Assembly: GCF_900156165.1 (NCBI RefSeq)
Contig: NZ_FTMY01000018.1
Coordinates: forward strand, 1-64,000
DNA from: Pseudacidovorax sp. RU35E
GTDB taxonomy: Bacteria > Pseudomonadota > Gammaproteobacteria > Burkholderiales > Burkholderiaceae_C
DNA: 64,000 nt
Direction of reading: 5' to 3'
The notes under the pieces were generated by a model. The model ran no database searches. It was not told the DNA's origin and saw only the letters and a program-made list of their open reading frames with translations. Shown here one piece after another: positions 61,209 through 64,000 of the stretch (its first letter is position 1; each line of letters starts with the position of its first letter). The position numbers and the translations under genes were made by a program.

Positions 61209-61580
61209 ATGCGCAACGCCAACACCTGGTTCGACATTCCCGTCGCCGATCTCGCCGCCGCCCAGCGCTTCTATGAACGCCTGCTGGACCGGCCCATGCG
61301 TGGCACCGAAGACCTGGGCGGCGACACGATGGTCGTGTTCGCCCACGACAAGCCGGCCGCCGGCGGCTGCCTGGCGCACCGCCCCGGCCACAAGGCCACC
61401 GAAGGCGGTACCGTCGTCTATCTCGACTGCGCGCCCAGCGTGCAGGCCGCCCTCGACCGTGCCGTCGAGGCGGGCGGCCGGGTCGTCACGCCGCGCACCT
61501 TGATCGCGCCTGAGGTCGGCTACTTCGCGCTGCTGCGCGATCCGGAAGGCAATCTGGTCGGACTGCACGCCAAGGAGTGA
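61209..61580 (+). CDS. VOC-fold protein
   Basis: A 123-residue glyoxalase-superfamily protein: NTWFDIPVADLAAAQRFYERLLDRPM, DTMVVFAHD, GGTVVYLDCAPSVQAALDRAVEAGG and GYFALLRDPEGNLVGLHAKE. The final Glu/His neighbourhood is kept as in many VOC hydrolases. GAGGAG lies 8 nt before the start. Cotranscribed with the EVE protein, which begins 4 bp after its stop. Confidence 0.85.
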   Translation: MRNANTWFDIPVADLAAAQRFYERLLDRPMRGTEDLGGDTMVVFAHDKPAAGGCLAHRPGHKATEGGTVVYLDCAPSVQAALDRAVEAGGRVVTPRTLIAPEVGYFALLRDPEGNLVGLHAKE

Positions 61581-61584
61581 GCCC

Positions 61585-62088
61585 GTGCCCACTGCACCGA
61601 TTGGACTGCTGATGCCGGTCGCGAACCGGCGCCCGCGAGTGGCTCGCTGCTGGATCGCCGTGGCCAGCGCCGAGCATGCGCGTCTGGGCCGCGACCACCG
61701 GCCGGCCGGCTTCATGCAGGTCTGCCATGGCCGCGGAGAACCCCTGAAGCGCTTGGCGCCCGGCGACTGCGTGGCCTACTACGCCCCAACCGAGCGCTTC
61801 GGCGGCAGCAGTCGGCTGCAGGCCTTCGTGTCCGTCGGCACCGTGGCAACCGGCCGGCCTTACCAGGCCGACATGGGCAACGGCTTCGTGCCCTGGCGGC
61901 GCGATGTGCACTATGCCGAAGCCCGCGAGGCGGCCATCTCAGGCCTGCTCGACCGACTGGCGTTCACCCGCGACTCACGCCACTGGGGCTATAAGCTGCG
62001 CTTCGGCCTATTCGAGGTCAGCCCCGACGACATGCACCTGATCGCAAGCGCGATGCAGGCCACGCTCGATTTCCCATCGCCCCACTGA
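61585..62088 (+). CDS. EVE-domain protein
   Basis: A 167-residue protein, GTG start at 61585, with the PUA-like EVE fold: CWIAVASAEHARLGRDHRPAGFMQVCHGRGEPLKRLAPGDCVAYYAPTERFGG, AFVSVGTV, and FVPWRRDVHYAEAREAAI. EVE domains bind modified bases and often occur in defence or methylation contexts. This single-domain form is common in ordinary chromosomes. The first ~20 residues are atypical, and a later start would remove them. Confidence 0.85.
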   Translation: MPTAPIGLLMPVANRRPRVARCWIAVASAEHARLGRDHRPAGFMQVCHGRGEPLKRLAPGDCVAYYAPTERFGGSSRLQAFVSVGTVATGRPYQADMGNGFVPWRRDVHYAEAREAAISGLLDRLAFTRDSRHWGYKLRFGLFEVSPDDMHLIASAMQATLDFPSPH

Positions 62089-62104
62089 ACCGCACTTCGG
62101 ACCC

Positions 62105-62806
62105 ATGCGCCGCGCCGACCGCCTCTTCCAGATCGTCCAGTTGATCCGCGGTCGGCGCCTGACCACCGCTGCCTTCCTGGCCGGACGGCTTGAAGTGTCG
62201 GAACGCACGGTCTACCGCGACATCGCCGACCTGCAACGACAGGGCGTGCCGCTCGAGGGTGAAGCCGGCATCGGCTACCGGCTGGGCCAGGGGTTCGACC
62301 TGCCCCCCTTGATGTTCACGCAGGACGAGGCCCGCGCGCTGGTCGCCGCGGCGCGGCTGGCGCAAAGCTGGGTCGATCCAGCCCTCGGCGCCAGCATCGA
62401 CGGGGCGCTGGGCAAGATCCTGTCGGTGTTGCCCATGGCGTCGCGCGCGGCGGCCGAATCACTGGCGTTGTATGCGCCGGCCATCGCACTGGACGACGTG
62501 ACGCGGGCACACCTTCGCACCCTGCGCGAGGCGGTGCAGGCGCGCCGCAAGCTGTGGCTCGACTACCGCGACGAGGGCGGCAAGGCCAGCGAGCGCCAGG
62601 TGCGCCCGCTGGGCTGCTTCTATTGGGGGAAGGTCTGGACGTTGGCCGCCTGGTGCGAGCTGCGGCAGGACTTCCGCGCCTTCCGCATGGACCGGATCCG
62701 CGACGCACAGATGCTGGAGGACGTCTTCAGGGACGAGCCCGGCCGCACACTCGCGGACCTGCGTCGCCGCATTGAAGCCAACTGCGCCGAAGGCCGCACC
62801 ATCTGA
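62105..62806 (+). CDS. WYL/YafY-family transcriptional regulator
   Basis: A 233-residue regulator. The N-terminal HTH_11 domain (RADRLFQIVQLIRGRRLTTAAFLAGRLEVSERTVYRDIADLQRQG) is followed by the YafY core and a WYL-like domain (LWLDYRDEGGKASERQVRPLGCFYWGKVWTLAAWCELRQDFRAFRMDRI). It probably represses its own operon through the palindrome at 61136-61159; a small-molecule or nucleic-acid ligand on the WYL domain would relieve it. Confidence 0.88.
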   Translation: MRRADRLFQIVQLIRGRRLTTAAFLAGRLEVSERTVYRDIADLQRQGVPLEGEAGIGYRLGQGFDLPPLMFTQDEARALVAAARLAQSWVDPALGASIDGALGKILSVLPMASRAAAESLALYAPAIALDDVTRAHLRTLREAVQARRKLWLDYRDEGGKASERQVRPLGCFYWGKVWTLAAWCELRQDFRAFRMDRIRDAQMLEDVFRDEPGRTLADLRRRIEANCAEGRTI

Positions 62807-62945
62807 GCGGCCGACTGTCGGCGCTCACTGAATGGGCCGCGCTGATAGCCACGAAGGCGCACCGCACACTGAGCACTAAGTGTGCGTCCAGCCACGCCGG
62901 CCGGCCGCTGCGGCGCAGCAGCAGCAAGTCGGCGGTCGCTTCTAC

Positions 62946-64000
62946 TCAGAAGTCATCACCGCCGAAGCCGCCTGCCAGGTTCTCGAACTTCGTCAGAGGC
63001 TTCAGGAAAGCCAGCTTCACCGTGCCCGTCGGGCCGTTACGTTGCTTGGCGATGATCACTTCGGCGACGCCGGGTTCCTTGGAGTCCTTGTTGTAGTAGT
63101 CGTCGCGGTAGATGAACATGATCACGTCCGCGTCCTGCTCGATGGCGCCCGATTCGCGCAGGTCGCTCATCATGGGGCGCTTGTCCGTGCGGCTTTCCAC
63201 GCCCCGCGACAACTGCGACAACGCGATCACCGGGCACTTGAGCTCCTTGGCCAACATCTTGAGGCCACGCGAAATCTCGCCCACTGCCGTCGCGCGGTTC
63301 TCGTCGGCCATGCCGCCCGAAACGCTCATCAGCTGGAGGTAGTCGACCACGATCAGGCCCAGCTGGCCGCACTGGCGCGCCAGGCGCCGCGCATTGGCGC
63401 GCAGCTCGCTGGTGGACAGGCCCGGCGTCTCATCGATGTGCAGCGAGATGTTGCGCAGCTTCTCGATGGCCTCGGTCAGGCGCGGCCACTCCTCGTCGGT
63501 CAACTTGCCGGTGCGCAGGTGACCCTGATCGATGCGGCCGATGGAACCCACGATACGCACTGCAAGCTGCGAGGCGCCCATTTCCATCGAGAACACCGCC
63601 ACCGGCAGCCCCTCGTTGAGCGCCACATGCTCGGCGATGTTGATGGCCAGCGAGGTCTTGCCCATGGACGGGCGCGCCGCCAGCACGATCATGTCGCCGG
63701 CCTGCATGCCCGAGGTCATGCGGTCGAAGTCGTAGAAGCCGGTCGGCACCCCCGTGATGTCGTTGGGGTTGTCGGCCATCTCGGTCACGCGGTCCAGCAG
63801 TTCGACCACCAGCGAGTCCATGCTGTGAAAACCCTGCTTGTTGCGCGAGCCCTCTTCGCCGATGTTGAAGATCTTCTGCTCGGCCTCGTCCAGGATCTTG
63901 TCCACGGCCTTGCCCTGCGGGTTGAAGGCGGCGGTGGAGATCTCGTCCGCGGCGGAGATCAGCTTTCGCAGCACCGCGCGCTCGCGCACGATCTCGGCGT
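62946..64000 (-). CDS. dnaB: Replicative DNA helicase, C-terminal part
   Basis: At least 350 codons; the gene runs off the right edge. The RecA-like domain is complete: VPTGFYDFDRMTSGMQAGDMIVLAARPSMGKTSLAINIAEH (Walker A), MEMGASQLAVRIVGSIGRID, IVVDYLQLMSV (Walker B), LSQLSRGVESRTDKRPMMSDLRESGAIEQDADVIMFIYRDDYYN, and IIAKQRNGPTGTVKLAFLKPLTKFENL. It forms the hexameric helicase of the replication fork. The N-terminal collar lies outside the window. Ends with the usual glycine/phenylalanine/Asp tail. Confidence 0.97.
   Translation of the reverse strand, partial: AEIVRERAVLRKLISAADEISTAAFNPQGKAVDKILDEAEQKIFNIGEEGSRNKQGFHSMDSLVVELLDRVTEMADNPNDITGVPTGFYDFDRMTSGMQAGDMIVLAARPSMGKTSLAINIAEHVALNEGLPVAVFSMEMGASQLAVRIVGSIGRIDQGHLRTGKLTDEEWPRLTEAIEKLRNISLHIDETPGLSTSELRANARRLARQCGQLGLIVVDYLQLMSVSGGMADENRATAVGEISRGLKMLAKELKCPVIALSQLSRGVESRTDKRPMMSDLRESGAIEQDADVIMFIYRDDYYNKDSKEPGVAEVIIAKQRNGPTGTVKLAFLKPLTKFENLAGGFGGDDF

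Overview
The window is high-GC DNA from a betaproteobacterium, most likely a member of the Comamonadaceae. The gene families (two Bug-type solute receptors, an nhaR-type LysR regulator beside terC, and the alaA-hom-thrC-mobB-moeA-moaD order), the codon usage and the tRNA-Lys type all fit that family. No genus can be named from the sequence alone.

Positions 1-8.4 kb are an accessory island, less GC-rich than the rest, particularly around 1.1-2.0 kb. It holds the end of a DUF4357 protein, an AbiV-family HEPN gene, two related small secreted cysteine proteins, and a tightly coupled minus-strand operon at 1.9-6.1 kb. That operon carries a glycosylase-fold-like protein, a putative zinc-ribbon protein, several exported unknowns and an HNH endonuclease. 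Facing it are an excalibur-domain protein, two unknowns and a small Cro/C1-type regulator flanked by two copies of one palindromic operator. The island ends inside a chimeric ORF: a foreign signal peptide and N-terminus read into the 3' part of a Bug receptor gene, which is also frameshifted.

From 9.2 to 19.2 kb come fumarylacetoacetase plus a cyclase-family hydrolase, then a probable metal-chelate uptake locus (DUF2946 protein, TonB receptor, solute-binding protein, two permeases, double ATPase). A 45-bp copy of the 3' end of tRNA-Lys(CTT) with its terminator at 19.6 kb looks like the right attachment scar of an integrative element. A crotonase gene, a small membrane protein and an intact IS5-family element follow.

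The most unusual part is 22.9-31.8 kb. It is a compact pseudopilin system: four pseudopilin-like proteins, GspF and a GspE ATPase. The ATPase is fused in frame behind a signal peptide and periplasmic domain. A winged-helix regulator lies upstream, and next to it is a 120-bp segment bounded by perfect 17-bp inverted repeats. The segment contains a promoter aimed at the regulator and abuts a Hin/Gin-like serine recombinase gene. I read it as a candidate invertible promoter switch.

From 32.2 to 37.8 kb there is a cyclic-di-GMP cluster: FecR protein, OmpA lipoprotein, CHASE2-HD-GYP phosphodiesterase, TerB-like protein and GAF-GGDEF cyclase. From 37.8 to 64 kb the content is ordinary chromosome: terC/nhaR-type pair, a beta-ketothiolase/crotonase pair, a PheC-like binding protein, amidase, clpB with a sigma-32-type promoter, a Bug receptor, molybdopterin genes, alaA-hom-thrC, peroxiredoxin, PhoH, a VOC-EVE-WYL operon and the 3' part of dnaB.
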